From Apricaphanius iberus (lineage: Eukaryota > Chordata > Actinopteri > Cyprinodontiformes > Aphaniidae), in contig JAPXFQ010002677.1 in assembly GCA_028564705.1 (NCBI GenBank), positions 124,001-188,000 of the forward strand: DNA of 64,000 nt, given 5' to 3'. Positions 1 to 11,439 of this stretch are shown one piece after another. The first letter of the stretch is position 1, and each line of letters begins with the position of its first letter. Made by a program: the position numbers and the translations under genes. A model generated the notes under the pieces. The model saw only the letters and a program-made list of their open reading frames with translations, did not search any database and was not told the DNA's origin.

Positions 1-628
1 ATTTTGAAGCGTGGGTGGAAGCTAATGTTAGCCCATAAATTGTGCGATCGCGCGCGCGTGTGTGTGTAAATTAGCCGTGTGTGTGTATTATTATAGCTTG
101 CTGTGTTACATTACCATACAACTGAAAATGGCAATAATTAAAAGGGGTGATGATTAAGTAGAATCAGATTTCCCCTGTGGATTATAAGACTTTCCATTCC
201 CTAAAGTGAAAAAAGCAGTGAGGAAAACATTGCAGCCCAAAGAGAGTGGCCCATGCAGCCCAAAGCAGATTGCTTATTTGAAGTGCTGATTACTGTACTG
301 TACTGTGCTGATCTGAATTTATTGTTTTCATATCGATTCTGTTCTGATTCTGTCTATCCTTCACTTGGCAAATTCAATCACTTAAACATGTTGACTTGTA
401 ACATTTGTGGCCTTAACGCCTGGTCTTCGACTGTTTACTTGAAACACTGAAACACAGAAATAATAATAATGTATTTTTTTTATGTGGCCATAGGGATTGC
501 AGAAGGAAGCTTAAGACATACAGTAGCCTTGCTGTGCATATGTCACGAGCACATGTAGACAGAAGGAGCACAAAAACATGGAACCGCAATGTGTCTGTAT
601 AGTTAACGTGCTCGTTTAATTTTTTCAG
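1..628. other. No gene recognised; short CG/TG dinucleotide tract
   Basis: No coding pattern is convincing here. A short alternating CG then TG tract lies at about 50-67, with a second TG run near 77-87. A polypyrimidine run ending in CAG at about 620-628 could be the acceptor of the downstream zinc-finger coding segment. Confidence 0.4.
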
Positions 629-2665
629 CAGTGAATATGCTGATCTTAAAACTTTAAAGTGTCATTTGAGTGGTCACATAGATGAGGGTTTGACTGTAAC
701 ATGTCCCTTTGATGGATGTTCTAAGACATTTAATGTAAAGTCCTCCTTTTTAACGCATATTTCCAGATACCATAAAGTGTGGGATGTTACCAAGATAGCC
801 TCAGTTCATATATGAGAACAAACAGAACGGTCTCTCCAAGGTGAAGGATCACATGTAGAACCTGTAGCACCTGAAAGTTTTAACATCGATGCAGAACAAA
901 GTGATAATTTCTGCAGTGATCAAGTGAAAGACAACTTCACAGAGAGTCTTGCTCAGTTTTACTTGGGTTTACAGGCAAAATATTTGGTCCCAGCCTCCAA
1001 AATAACAGAAATAGCAAATTAAATGAGAACTATAAGTGATATTCAACAGGAATATACTGTGGATGCACTAGTCCGTGAAGTGGGGCAGTGTGGTGTTCCA
1101 AAGGAGACTGTAACATCTCTTGGGAATAGTGTATACGAGCATAGCCCTATGCACAAGGCATTACATGAAAAGGGTCATTTAACTATGCAACACAAGAGGC
1201 TGAAATATTACGAGTCACACTATGACTGTTGGGCTGCACGGTGGCGCAGTGGTTAGCACTGTTGCCTTGCAGCAAGAAGGTTGTGGGTTCATATCCCAGC
1301 CCAGGATCTTTCTGCATGTTCTCCCCGTGCATGCGTGGGTTCCCTCCAGGTACTCCGGCTTCCTCCCACATTCCAAAAACATGACTGTCACTGATCACTG
1401 TAAATTGTCCTTGATCACTGTAAATTGTCCTTAGGTGTGAGTGTGTGCATGGTTGTTTGTCCTGCCCTGTGATGGACTGGAAACCTGTCCAGGGTGTACC
1501 CTGCCTCTCGCCCGTTGACAGCTGGAGATAGGCACCAGCACCGTCGTGACCCATAAGGATTAAGCGGTTAAGAAAATGGATGGATGGACACTATGACTGT
1601 GTTGAATCTGGTGAAGCCTTTTGTTGGACGCAATCGCAGTGGCCAGATGAGGCACTATCATTACATCCCAATACTGGAAACCCTCAAAGTAATTCTGAAA
1701 CAGCAAGGTTTAGATCAGCACAGTCCTAGTTCAAATTTGAGGAGATTATGTACTCTGTGATGTCACTGATGGGTGGGACATCAAATCCAATGCCATGTTT
1801 TCCTCAGACCCAGACAGTTTAAAGGTAATGCTCTTTCAGGATGCTTTTGAGGTGGCTAATCCGATCGGATTTGCCAAGACAAAGCATAAAGTATTGGCTG
1901 TCTACTTCACACTTGGAAATTTTCATCCACACCAACGATCAACTGTTGATCAGATACAGTTGGCATTACTCTGTGTAGAGAAAGATTGCATATACTTTGG
2001 AATGGATAAGATTTTTATTAAGCTAGTGTCAGACTTGTGTGAGCTGGAGGAAAGGGGCATATCTTTCAATGGAAAGATATATAAAGGCACTGTTGCGTGC
2101 ATAATGGGAGATAATCTGGGCTCCCACATGATTGGTGGCTTTACAGAAAATTTCAGCACAGCTCAATATTTCTGCAGATACTATTTGGCAACAAAAAGTG
2201 AATTTTAGTCAAACCCTCACACAGTTTTCACTCATAGAAATCCAGCTGATCATAATGAGACTGTGCGGTTTCTGGAAAGTAACGATGAAGTACACAGTCA
2301 ACACGGTGTTAAATGTTACAGTGTTTTCAACAAACTGTCCAACTTTCATGTGTGTCAGCCAGGCTTACCAGCTTGCTTAGCTCATGATCTGTTTGAGGGG
2401 GTAGTAGATTATGATTTGGCATTGTTTTTGCAGTTCTTAATCAGAACACAAAAGTGGTTCAGTTATGAGGTTCTTAATGAAAGAATCAAATTATTTCCTG
2501 GTGAAAGCAGCGACAAGCTAAACACTATTCCCACTACAGGAGCAAGGACTGTATGAACTTGATGAAATGCTTCTGACCTGTTCAGTTGCCATGACTTCAA
2601 CAATTTGATGATTATCATCCACTTTATTCTTACCAGAGAGGTACTCTGTGTCTCATTCCTCTTAA
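629..2665 (+). pseudogene. C2H2 zinc-finger transposase-like protein, degenerate and SINE-split
   Basis: A decayed coding sequence runs through several frames. Near 690-770 it encodes a classical C2H2 finger (CPFDGC, then H-x3-H). A helical stretch at about 950-1220 is interrupted by a SINE and resumes after 1600. The best-preserved block (1748-2206) contains FQDAFEVANP, the motif GDNLGSH (2107-2127) and a CRY segment; another block contains CLAHDLFEGV (about 2374-2400). From memory this matches a repeated, transposon-like protein family in fish genomes with a zinc finger, a GDN motif and an H-D-x-x-E-G motif. The central part after about 2530 is deleted, and a short C-terminal tail follows in another frame up to the next gene. 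Stops and frameshifts make it a pseudogene. The superfamily is not certain. Confidence 0.6.
1230..1587 (+). mobile_element. tRNA-derived SINE with 13-bp target-site duplication
   Basis: The head carries a pol III A-box-like segment (GGTGGCGCAGTGG) and a weakened B-box-like segment, followed by a conserved body common in fish genomes, and ends in an ATGG tandem tail. A 13-bp direct repeat, ACACTATGACTGT, sits at 1217-1229 and 1588-1600 and marks the insertion. An internal 20-bp unit ending in AAATTGTCCTT is duplicated in tandem around 1391-1432. The insertion interrupts the transposase-like gene; the host coding sequence continues after the second repeat. Confidence 0.75.
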
Positions 2666-2677
2666 ACACTCAACAAC

Positions 2678-3976
2678 ATGGAACTTGTGAAAAACTATGT
2701 CAAGAAAGCAATGCCATCGCTCAGTAGCGATCAGATGGATACACTCATAGCTAAACTGGAGGAATTAGGAGTTCTCTCTGTAGATGACCTGAGCCTTGTG
2801 GACCCGGAGGACATTAAAGACACTATGCCATTCATTCAGTGCACAAGATTCATCAGAGCTGTCAAAGCATTGGAAGCAGGTGAGTTTTTGCCCCTCTGTT
2901 TTAATGCAAGTTTTCTAAAAATACAAATGTTTATTCAAAAAATGCAACAACAAAAAAAGGTTGCCATCAGCTGTACATGGCAATAACTACCCTATAATTG
3001 GTTTTCATAATAAGGTCCATTTGTATTCCTGGTGGACCCAATCTGGACATTGAGGACCAATGTATTAATTGATTCGTAACAATCGTGATGTGTTTAATTT
3101 ATGGAGATGTGTGTCATGTCATCCATAGATTCACAAGCTCCTCCGCAGTTCACCAGGCTATCAACACCTGATCCACAGAGGTTTCAGCTGCCCTCAACAC
3201 CACCTGAGACAGCCGACTGCCCATCCCAAGACACATATTCTGTACCATGGCACAATTTTCCCTCAAAGGTCATAGATGAGTTGTGTGAAAAGAAGTACAT
3301 ACTGGGGAAAGACAGACGAGAGATGGTTTGGATCGTCGCTGAAGATTACCTCCATAAACACCCAGGAAGACCTGGTAGACAAAAGCTGAGGGAACTCGCC
3401 AGTATGATTGTAGGACAATATCCTGCCTCCTTCAAGCTGACAGAGCCGTTTGGAAACAAACCTTTTGCAAAAGATGGTTTTGAAACTCTCTTTTGTCACC
3501 TGAAACTCAGATTTGAAAATATGAAGAGGCTACAAAGCTCACTGAAGAGGCGAGCAGGGGGGGGAAATTCAACAAAGAAAATGCCCAGGAATTCAGATCT
3601 GTATGGATGTGTGGCGTGGGATCCAATCATTGAGGGGACTGTGTGTAGAGAAGACCAGCTGTCTGGACGAGATGACTTGAAACGTGCCTTTCAAACCCGG
3701 GATCTTCAGGTGGGTCTGCAATCATCCTTTCTTTTCTTGTGTTGTAAGGACACGTGAAATTGTTCGACTGTTTAACTAACTGCCTCATATCTTTAGGAGT
3801 CATCTGTTCAAAAATTGATGACCGAAACATATCCCATTCAGCGTGAAATCTTCAACGATGATGATACCCCTATTGGCGTTGTAAAGGACAAGTGGCCGTT
3901 CCTGTTTGAAGTTCCTCACCTATTTGATCATGCATCTAAACTCCTTGGCTTCTCTGTACAAAACAAGCTGGCACAG
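2678..3976 (+). CDS. SAM-domain protein, SAMD3-like, three exons
   Basis: Three exons with good splice sites are visible. Exon 1 (2678-2879) encodes a SAM-like helical domain (about residues 1-67: SLSSDQMDTLIAKLEELGV, then PEDIKDTMPFIQ) and ends before GTGAGT. Exon 2 (3129-3709) follows CCATAG, keeps phase by completing an Asp codon, and encodes the basic central part with the YGCVAWDP motif. Exon 3 (3797-3976) starts in phase 0 and encodes a segment with WPFLFEVPHLFDHASKLLG. The order and motifs fit the proteins often named sterile alpha motif domain-containing protein 3-like in fish. The reading frame is open across all three exons, unlike its neighbours. A C-terminal exon is uncertain. It starts immediately after the transposase-like gene on the same strand, so it may be part of the same mobile unit rather than a host gene. 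Confidence 0.65.
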
Positions 3977-4271
3977 GTGTGTTGTTACTGTTATTATTAT
4001 GATTGTGCTGTGCTGCTCCATATGGAGAGAATTTTGTCTTTGCAACCAAAAAGAGAGTTGAGATTGAAAAAAATAAACTGGCAACCAATCAAATAGAATA
4101 AATTGGATGAACAATCAAATAGAATAGGTTCGAGACCAAAAATTAAGAAGTGGCAACCAAAAAAGCAGAACATGTGAGATCAAAACAGAACAGGTTGCAA
4201 ATGAAAATGAAATTATTCAAAAAAAAATTCCTTTTCAAAATTCTCTCCATAGCTTCATTTTTTGGAGGCCA

Positions 4272-4478
4272 AACGGAAATGACCTGTACAAAATTAACAC
4301 CTTGAACCTTGAACAGGAACGTTCCAAAAAAGAAAAGGGGATCAATGACTTCCTTGACTCCAAAGGGATGAAGACGGGCGAAGGTCCAATACAGCTCATC
4401 TGTGGCATTGCAAAATACTTCAAGGAAGACTCTTATAAACTCTTCGACAAAAAAAGAGGTAGATGTTGTAAATTTTAA
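4272..4478 (+). pseudogene. Possible fourth exon of the SAM-domain gene
   Basis: A plus-strand frame encodes an acidic-basic helical stretch followed by GEGPIQLICGIAKYFKEDSY, which resembles the C-terminal part of SAMD3-like proteins. No clear acceptor was found, and about 300 bp of A-rich DNA separates it from exon 3. It may be an exon remnant or unrelated sequence. Confidence 0.3.
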
Positions 4479-4694
4479 ACTGTGTGCAAGATAATTATTT
4501 ACATCCAGTGGTGAACCAAGTAACCAATCACAGTATGAAGTATAGATTCCCGTAATTGTGCTGCTGATGGACTTCCGGCCATGACAGCGTGGTGGACGGT
4601 TATGTTTTTTCGAGCTCCGCTGCACTTTCTTAAATACTGAAACAACTCGCTCCACACTTTACGCTCACCAACAGCTGAAGATAAAGGTGAAATT

Positions 4695-5384
4695 ATGAAC
4701 GCTATGCACGCTCTGAAGTTGGAATTCTCCGATAGGCTGGACCGGGTGCTCACTGCGGTGCAGGGAGTACGAGAAGATATACAGGGCTGTGTGATTAGAG
4801 TGACACAGTCAGAAAGCCGTATCTCCCAGACCGAGGACGACGTGGTTTGTCTACAAGCTCCAGTTAAAAATTTGGAGAGGGAGACGAAGGCTCTCCGTAT
4901 AAAGTAAGACGACTTGGAGAACAGAAGCCGAAGATCTAACCTGAGATTGATCAACTTACCGGTGGGAGTGGAGGGTATAGATGCGTGTGCTTTCATTGAA
5001 AGCTGGATCCCTGAAGCTCTTGGCCTGGAGCCACAACAAAATCCACTGGTTGTTGAAAGATGCCACCATCTTCCCTGAAACAACCCCAGAGTGCCACGGC
5101 CCATCATTATGAAGTTCCTAAACTTCAAGGACAGAGTAAAGCTCCAGAATGCAGCTCGAACGAAAGGGAAGGTCTTCTACAAAGATCAGCAGGTGATGTT
5201 CTTCCCAGACAACTCGGCAGAAGTCCATAAACTACAGAAGAGCTTCAATGAGATCAAGCAGAAACTACGAGCCAAGGGAATCCGCTATGGGATGGTGTAT
5301 CTGGCACGTCTGAGGGTGACGTACGAGGGTCGGACGGTGACGTATGGACCCCCCGCAGAGGCGGGGGGTCCATACTTTCAATGA
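4695..5384 (+). pseudogene. L1 ORF1 protein (RNA-binding chaperone), one stop
   Basis: ORF1p of L1 elements is an RNA-binding nucleic-acid chaperone. Residues 1-70 form a coiled-coil-like region, then a stop at about 4905 interrupts. Reading on in the same frame gives the conserved ENRSRRSNLRLINLP segment of the RRM domain, and then PRPIIMKFLNFKDR and IRYGMVYLARLRVTYEGR of the C-terminal domain. The protein ends at 5384 over a GC-rich perfect hairpin. Order and motifs match vertebrate L1 ORF1p (transposase_22 family). Confidence 0.8.
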
Positions 5385-5408
5385 CCCAAACATTGAAAGT
5401 TTGGGTCA
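5342..5408. repeat. Two adjacent perfect hairpins at the L1 ORF1 end
   Basis: The first stem is 15 bp, with arms 5342-5356 and 5361-5375 and loop AGAG; its centre is a C-run facing a G-run. The second is 10 bp, with arms 5382-5391 and 5399-5408 and a 7-base loop. The first lies inside the last codons of ORF1, and the second straddles the stop. Confidence 0.85.
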
Positions 5409-5896
5409 CAGAGGATAGATAACAACAAAGACAGACCAATGGTTCAATAAACTGAAGTTTTGTAGATTGTGAGTATGGGCTGAACAATGTGACATGCAAT
5501 TGTTTTATGTTTTACAGACCTTAGGTCGGCAACTGTAATCTATCTGGTATATATAAAAGAAATATTAGTTAAGTGTGACAGGGGTATATCTGTCGTCCCT
5601 TCGGTTCTGCTTTTACAAATCCTGCATATAAGTGTGGAGAACAGTATAGTTGCCTTTAGGGCTGCAGCTAGGCAGGGATAGTGAGCTATTGTTATGGTTA
5701 AAGGCGGGAGAGTGAAGACTGAGGGAGGGGAACTGTTCTTAAAAATGGTTATGGGGTTTAGTTCTATTTGGTAAATGGTTAACATCTTAGTTGAGCACCT
5801 TTTGAGGGTAAGTTTTTTACTTTATTTTGTCTTTTTTTTCTCCTATGGAAGGTCACCTTGTCCCACTATATACAATTACTGTAACTATTTAGTTTT

Positions 5897-8624
5897 ATGT
5901 CTCAACTGAAGGAAATTAAGATAACATCCTGGAACTGTAGGAGTTTAAATAAAGTTAATAAGGTGAAACAGGTACTAACCAGGCTGAGGAAGATGCAGGC
6001 TAATATTATTTATCTTCAAGAAACTCACCTCCTTCCATCTAAGCAAATTTGTTCAGCTTATTTTCAGCTCGCATTCACGCGGGATCATGATTCTTATAAA
6101 CAACAACATCCCTTTTGTGATGTATAATACCATTAGTAATTAAGCCGACAGGTACTTAATAGTACAAGGTACGCTACTAAAGGCTAAGCTTTTTAACGTA
6201 ATACTGGACCCTGCTAAAGATAGGTCCTCCGACTCATCTGCTTCCCCATATTCTCAGGCAAGAAAGAGCATTAAGTATTTTATGGCCGAGTTAAATCTCG
6301 TGGAAATCTGGAGAAAGCAAAACGCAAATAATACAATGTACTCGTGCTATTCGGCCACGCATAAGAGCTACTCCAGAATTGACTTTTTCCTCATTTCAGC
6401 GTCCCTTGTTCATAAAGTTAAAGACTGCTTCTATGACAGTATTTTATTTTATGTTATGTCAGACCATGCCCCCTAGTCCTTAATCTACATTGACCCTGAA
6501 TTAGCTTCTAACAGACCGCAATGAAGATTCCCGACTAAATGGCTGCGAGATTCCACTTTTGTCGATTTTATTGGTAAGCAGATTGATATGTATTTTGAAA
6601 TTAACACCTTGGAAACTAGCTCCGCGGTAAGCCTTCATACGAGGACAAATTATAAGCTTTACTGTCACCAAAATTAAACAAATGAATAAAAAGACTACAG
6701 AACTTGAGAATAAAATACAATACTTGGAGAATCATATTCATCCCAACCAGGGGGTATATCTTGAACAAGAATTACTTCTCCTAAAGGCTCAATATAATGA
6801 AATCACTGCAGAGAAAGCAGCAGATAGTCTGAAGAAAGTTAGACAGGTTTTTTATGACCAAGGGGAAAAACCTGGAAGACTACTAGCATGGCGTCTTAAA
6901 CAAATGCAAACGGATAGGGACAAGAACACTCGAGGAGAAATGGTAATTAATCCTGAAGAAATTAACAAAGTTTTTGCGGAATTTTATAAGAAACTATATA
7001 GTTCTGAATATACAAATGAAGACTTTTTACAAGGTGCCTTCTTAGATGACCTGGAGTTTCCTTCCATACCGGAGGATCTTCAGCGGGCCCTTAATGCTAA
7101 ATTAACAACTAAGCAAATTCAAGAAGCTATTGACACTTTGAAAGTGGGAAAGGCTGCGGGAACTGACAGACTCCCTATGGATTTCTACAAAAAATTTCAA
7201 CATAAACTTTCAACACAGTTGCTAGAAATGTATTCGTAATCCTTTGAGGAGGGTGTGCTCCCACCCTCCCTAAGAGCTGCAATGATTATAGTTATTCCTA
7301 AACCTGAAAAACCTAGGGACCTTTGTCAGTCCTACCGTCCAACCTCCCTACTAAATGCATACATGAAAATTATTTGCAAAATACTGGCCCTGCAATTAGA
7401 GAAGTGTCTTCCAGTTATGATTAACCCGGATCAGAATGGTTTTGTTGGGGGGGAGACAAGGATACCACAATGTGAGGAGGCTACTGAATTTGCTTTATGA
7501 AAATCGGTACGCTCAAGACACTGCTATTCTGTCATTAGAAGCCGGAAAGGGCTTTGACCGCATTGAATGGCCTTACCTATTTGAAGTTTTGGCTAGATTT
7601 GCATGTGGCAACACTTTTGGTAAATGGGTAAAACTTCTCTATTCACAGCCTACGGCTGAAACTCTCACCAACAACAGTATTTAAGATATTTAACCTCTCC
7701 CGCGGAACCCGACAGGGATGTCCCCTGTCTCCGCTTGTTTACACGTTGGCCATAGAACCTTTTGCCATGGCTGTTAGGAAACACAAGGGGATTAAGATAG
7801 GCACCCAAGATAATCGGATTGCACTCTATGCGGACGAGGTGGTCATATTCTTGAAAAAATTAGATAGATCAATTCCTACTGAAGTGAACATAAAACGGTC
7901 CTTTGGAACCTTTTCTGGATACAAGATAAACAATTTAAAATCCTGCCTATTGCTGCTTAATAAAGCTGAGAGAGCCAACTCTGGTAGTAGAGTATTCAAA
8001 CACTCAGATCGCCTGCCCTACCTAGGAATTCAAATAGTACCAGATGTTATTAAGATAACAGAGATTAACTACAACTCCATATCTCAATCGATTACTGATA
8101 TGGTGGATAGGTGGGTAAACATACCAATTTCTACTATCGGACGGATAAATATTTTGAAGATGTGTATACTTCCTAAACTACTCTATCTATTTCAGAATAT
8201 CCTACTACTTGTACCATCAGGATTTTTTGGTAAATTAAAGAAAATGATTACTAACTTCATCTGACAAAATCGTCGACATCGGCTTCGGTTGTCGTTGCTT
8301 TATCTTCGACGTAACAACGACAATTAAGAATATGACAAAGATCAATTTACTGCTAGACCCTAAATTATTTATTTTGGGGCTTTATCCATCTTCTTTTACT
8401 TTTCCAAAGAGATCAGGTCTCTTATCAATATGTGTATACCGCAGGCCAAGCGCCTCATCGAAATGCATTGGAAAAAGATGGACAGACCAAAACTGGGGCA
8501 CTGGCTGCGTAATATGTCCTCAACACTGGCGATGGAAAAGATCACTTATATTTTGAAAGGGAAAAAGGGAAAATTTGAGGAAATTTGGACACCTTTTATA
8601 ACATATCTGAGATATCGGATCTGA
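5897..8624 (+). pseudogene. L1 ORF2 (endonuclease and reverse transcriptase), inactive
   Basis: ORF2p nicks the target and copies the RNA. The endonuclease start (ITSWNCRSLNK, then LQETHL) is at 5897-6127. Much of the middle of that domain is missing. Its C-terminal part (RIDFFLISASLV and SDHAP) is at 6282-6476. Reverse transcriptase blocks follow: the VGKAAGTDRLPMDFYK region (about 7144-7190), IPKPEKPRDLCQSYRPTSLLN (7290-7355), a GFDRIEW block (7552-7569), RGTRQGCPLSP (about 7700-7732) and LYADEVVIF (about 7824-7850). The catalytic F/YADD signature reads YADE (7827-7838), so the second Asp is Glu. Several frameshifts and stops are present, and the C-terminal region is cut off. Confidence 0.8.
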
Positions 8625-8689
8625 CACAAGTTTTGCAGGAGGTTGGAGAGCCGAGTGACTTGTAAAGGAGAAGAAGAGTTCTGTTTACT

Positions 8690-8900
8690 CAAGGAAATTT
8701 CAATCAAACGTAACTGGACTTGGTAATTTGTCTTGGAAGACGTTTCACCTCTTATCCAAGAGGCTTTATCAGTTCATGCTCGGCGCTGACCAGGCTGGGA
8801 CTGGTCCAACTAACTGGTGTGGAGACTTTGGATCCTTTGTGCTCCATGTCTTAACGACGGTCGTTGGCGTGTCGCCTATTGGAGGAGGTTAGGTTTCGGC
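8690..8900 (-). repeat. Penelope pseudo-LTR, downstream copy
   Basis: This stretch repeats 11440-11690 nearly base for base except for a deletion of about 37 bp near 8823. On the minus strand it follows the Penelope ORF. It carries the same hammerhead-like block as the other copy, but the CTGATGA core reads CTGATAA here. Confidence 0.75.
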
Positions 8901-8904
8901 TTCA

Positions 8905-11436
8905 TTAGTGCCCTATTGTGTTATAACGACAGTCATTGGAGTCACAGTTGTTTCTGTTATTAGAGGCTAATTTGTTGAGTCTCCTAGGGAGGGATGAAAG
9001 TGCAGCATTGTAAATTGGAGATAGGTGATGTCTCAGGCCTCCTCCTCTGTTTAGCGATGGTTTCTCTACTTTTACATAGATGGCTTCTTTTACTCCTCTT
9101 TCAAACCATCTGTCCTCTCTGTCTAATATCTGGACATTGCTTTCCTCAAAGGAGTGGGCTTTCTCCTTAAGATGTAAATGAACAGCAGAGTCAATGCCTG
9201 AGGAGTTTGCTCTCCTGTGGGGCCATGCGTTTGTACAGTGGTTTTTTGGTTTCACCAATGTAGAGGTCATTGCATTCTTCATTGCATTGTATTGCATACA
9301 CCAGGTTGCTTTTGTGTGCGTGTGGTGTTCTGTCCTTGGGATGTACTAGTCTCTGTCTGAGTGTGTTGCTGGGTTTGAAATACACAGGGATACTGTGTTT
9401 GTTAAAAATCCTCCTGAGTTTTTCAGAAATCCCAGACACATATGAAATGACTACATTGTTTCGTTTGTTTTCTTTTTCTTTTTCCACCACTTTGTTGGCT
9501 TTCCTTCTGGAATTAGCTGCAGTTTTCACAAAAGTCCAGCTGGGGTAAGCACAAGTTGTGAGGGTGTCTCTCACGTGCTTGCGTTCTTCCCCTTGGGCCT
9601 GTGAGCTGGTGGGTATGTTATCAGCTCTGTGTTGCAGGGTCCTGATAACACTAAGCTTGTGTTCCAGTGGGTGGTGTGAGTCAAAAAGTAGGTATTGGTC
9701 TGTGTGTGTGGGTTTTCTGTATACCCCAATGTGGAGCCGTCTGTCCTTTCTCCTCTGGACGACACAATCTAAAAAGGGCAAACTATTGTCCTTGACATCT
9801 TCTCTGGTGAATTTGATGTTTCTGTCCACTGAGTTTATGTGTTCAGTAAAGGCTTGCACCTCTTTGGTTTTGATTTTAACCCATGTGTCATCTATGTATC
9901 TGAACCAGTGGCTAGGTGTTATTCCTTCAAAGGAGTTCAAAGCTCTGCACTCTACCTCCTCCATGTATAAATTTGCCACAATTGGAGAAACTGGTGAGCC
10001 CATGGCACAGCTGTGTTTCTGTCTATAAAACTTGCCATTGAACTGGAAATATGTGGTATTCAGGCACAATTCCAGGAGTTGGCAAATGTGTTCTGGTTTG
10101 AGTTTTGTTCTGTTTTGGAGGGAGTTGTCCTGTGTAAGTCATTCTCTTACTGTGACCAAAGCCTCCATGGTAGGAATACAGGTGAACAATGAAGTCACGT
10201 CATAGGAAACCATTGTCTCATCTGGATCCATTTTTAGATTCCGGACTTTGTTCACAAAGTCTATGGAGTTTTGGATGTGGTGTGGGGTGTTGTCCACCAG
10301 AGGTGCCTAGATATTAGCTATGTGTTTGGCTATATTGTACGTGACAGAGTTTATACTGCTGACAATGGGCCTGAGCGGGGCCCCTTCTTTATGGATCTTG
10401 GGGAGTCCATATAGGCAAGGAATTGAGTCCTGGGGGTAAAGCCGGTAGTATTGTGTTTTGTCAATCATGCCTTCTTTTTGTAGTTGTTGTAGACATTCTA
10501 TCACCTTCTTTTTGTACCCACTCGTGGGGTCTCGTTTCAGAGTTTCATACGTGTTAGAGTCATTCAGTAGTGCAAAGATCTTGGTGTGGTAATCAGTTGT
10601 ATTGAGCACAACTGTGCACCTACCTTTGTCTGCTGGAAGGATTGTGATGTTGTGCTCCTTGCTCAGTGCTGATACTGCTTTTCTCTCCCCAATGGTGAGG
10701 TTAGAGGGGGGACCTTAGCCTCAGACAAAGCTGCCGACACTTTTAACCGAAGTTGTTCTGCCTCGGTTCCACTTAAGTTGTTTTTCTTTATAGCGGATTC
10801 TGTGGCTGTAATCCAGTCCACTATGGGTAACTTTTTTGGTGTCATGGCAAAGTTCAAACCCTTGGCTAGGACCTCTTTCTCCGGTTGGGTAAGTTCTCTG
10901 TTTGACAAGTTCTTTACCCACCTGTTTTGTGTTTCATTTTGTGTTGGGATGTCAGTTTTTTGCCTCCAATTGAGTGTTTCTGTGTTTTTGTCGATGTTTC
11001 GAGATTGTAGGTTGTGGAATTTCCTGGTTTGTCTTACTTTGCTCTTGGTGTGTTGAGATAGTTGTGCTGTCTGGGTGAAAACCACAACTCTCTCTAAGAT
11101 AGGACCAGGTAATATTGACCTCAGTTTCTGTAGTGAATGATCTGCTCTCTCTTTCAGACCTTCAATGGTGAAATTGACTTGTCTTATTCTTTCATTGAGG
11201 AGTTGGTTTTGTGCCTTTTCTATGATCTTTTCCACTTTATGCTCTCTCATAGTGGAATTTAAGCGTAGGCTAGTTGGTTTGAGCCTTTGTTGTCTGCATC
11301 TCAAACTGAAACGCAGGTGGTTTCTGTAATCTGCGATTTTCCGAGCCAACCTTTCATGTTCCCGCACCATTTTAAGGGTTGCCAACCCAAATTGTTCTGC
11401 AATAAGCCTGTGAATATTCTCATTCATCCAGGTCAT
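8905..11436 (-). pseudogene. Penelope-like element RT with GIY-YIG endonuclease
   Basis: Penelope elements encode a reverse transcriptase related to telomerase, fused to a GIY-YIG endonuclease. The N-terminal part (11436-10663, starting MTWMNENIHRL) is the conserved upstream region. It is followed by the PADKGR segment, then YGLPKIHKEGAPLRPIVSS (about 10420-10350), and CAMGSPVSPIVANLYME and FRYIDDTW with the catalytic YIDD at 9887-9898. The C-terminal endonuclease shows LVYAIQC and LYIGETKKPLYKRM near 9300-9220. Stops at about 10306 and 10140 and a frameshift near 9225 break it, but all domains remain. It lies between two pseudo-LTRs and downstream, on its own strand, of a partial second copy. 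Confidence 0.9.
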
Positions 11437-11439
11437 GGT

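Larger units (their letters stand above)
4560..8630 (+). mobile_element. L1-clade LINE, two decayed ORFs, 3' truncated
   Basis: ORF1 and ORF2 of a fish L1 element lie in order on the plus strand with about 500 bp between them. The 3' end of ORF2 and the 3' UTR are missing: L1 sequence stops near 8630, where Penelope terminal sequence begins shortly after. Stops, frameshifts and an internal deletion in the endonuclease show it is inactive. Confidence 0.8.

Noticed and set aside
1236..1310. tRNA gene from A and B boxes
   Set aside because: The boxes belong to a SINE head; there is no cloverleaf with paired acceptor stem.
1183..1554. 123-codon minus-strand ORF
   Set aside because: It lies antisense to the SINE and has no recognised domain.
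4143..5128. Minus-strand ORFs of 170 and 209 codons
   Set aside because: They overlap the SAM-gene remnant and L1 ORF1 in antisense and show no domain; L1 ORF1 motifs on plus explain the sequence.
9270..10028. Two plus-strand ORFs of 92 and 156 codons
   Set aside because: They are antisense shadows of the Penelope reverse transcriptase.
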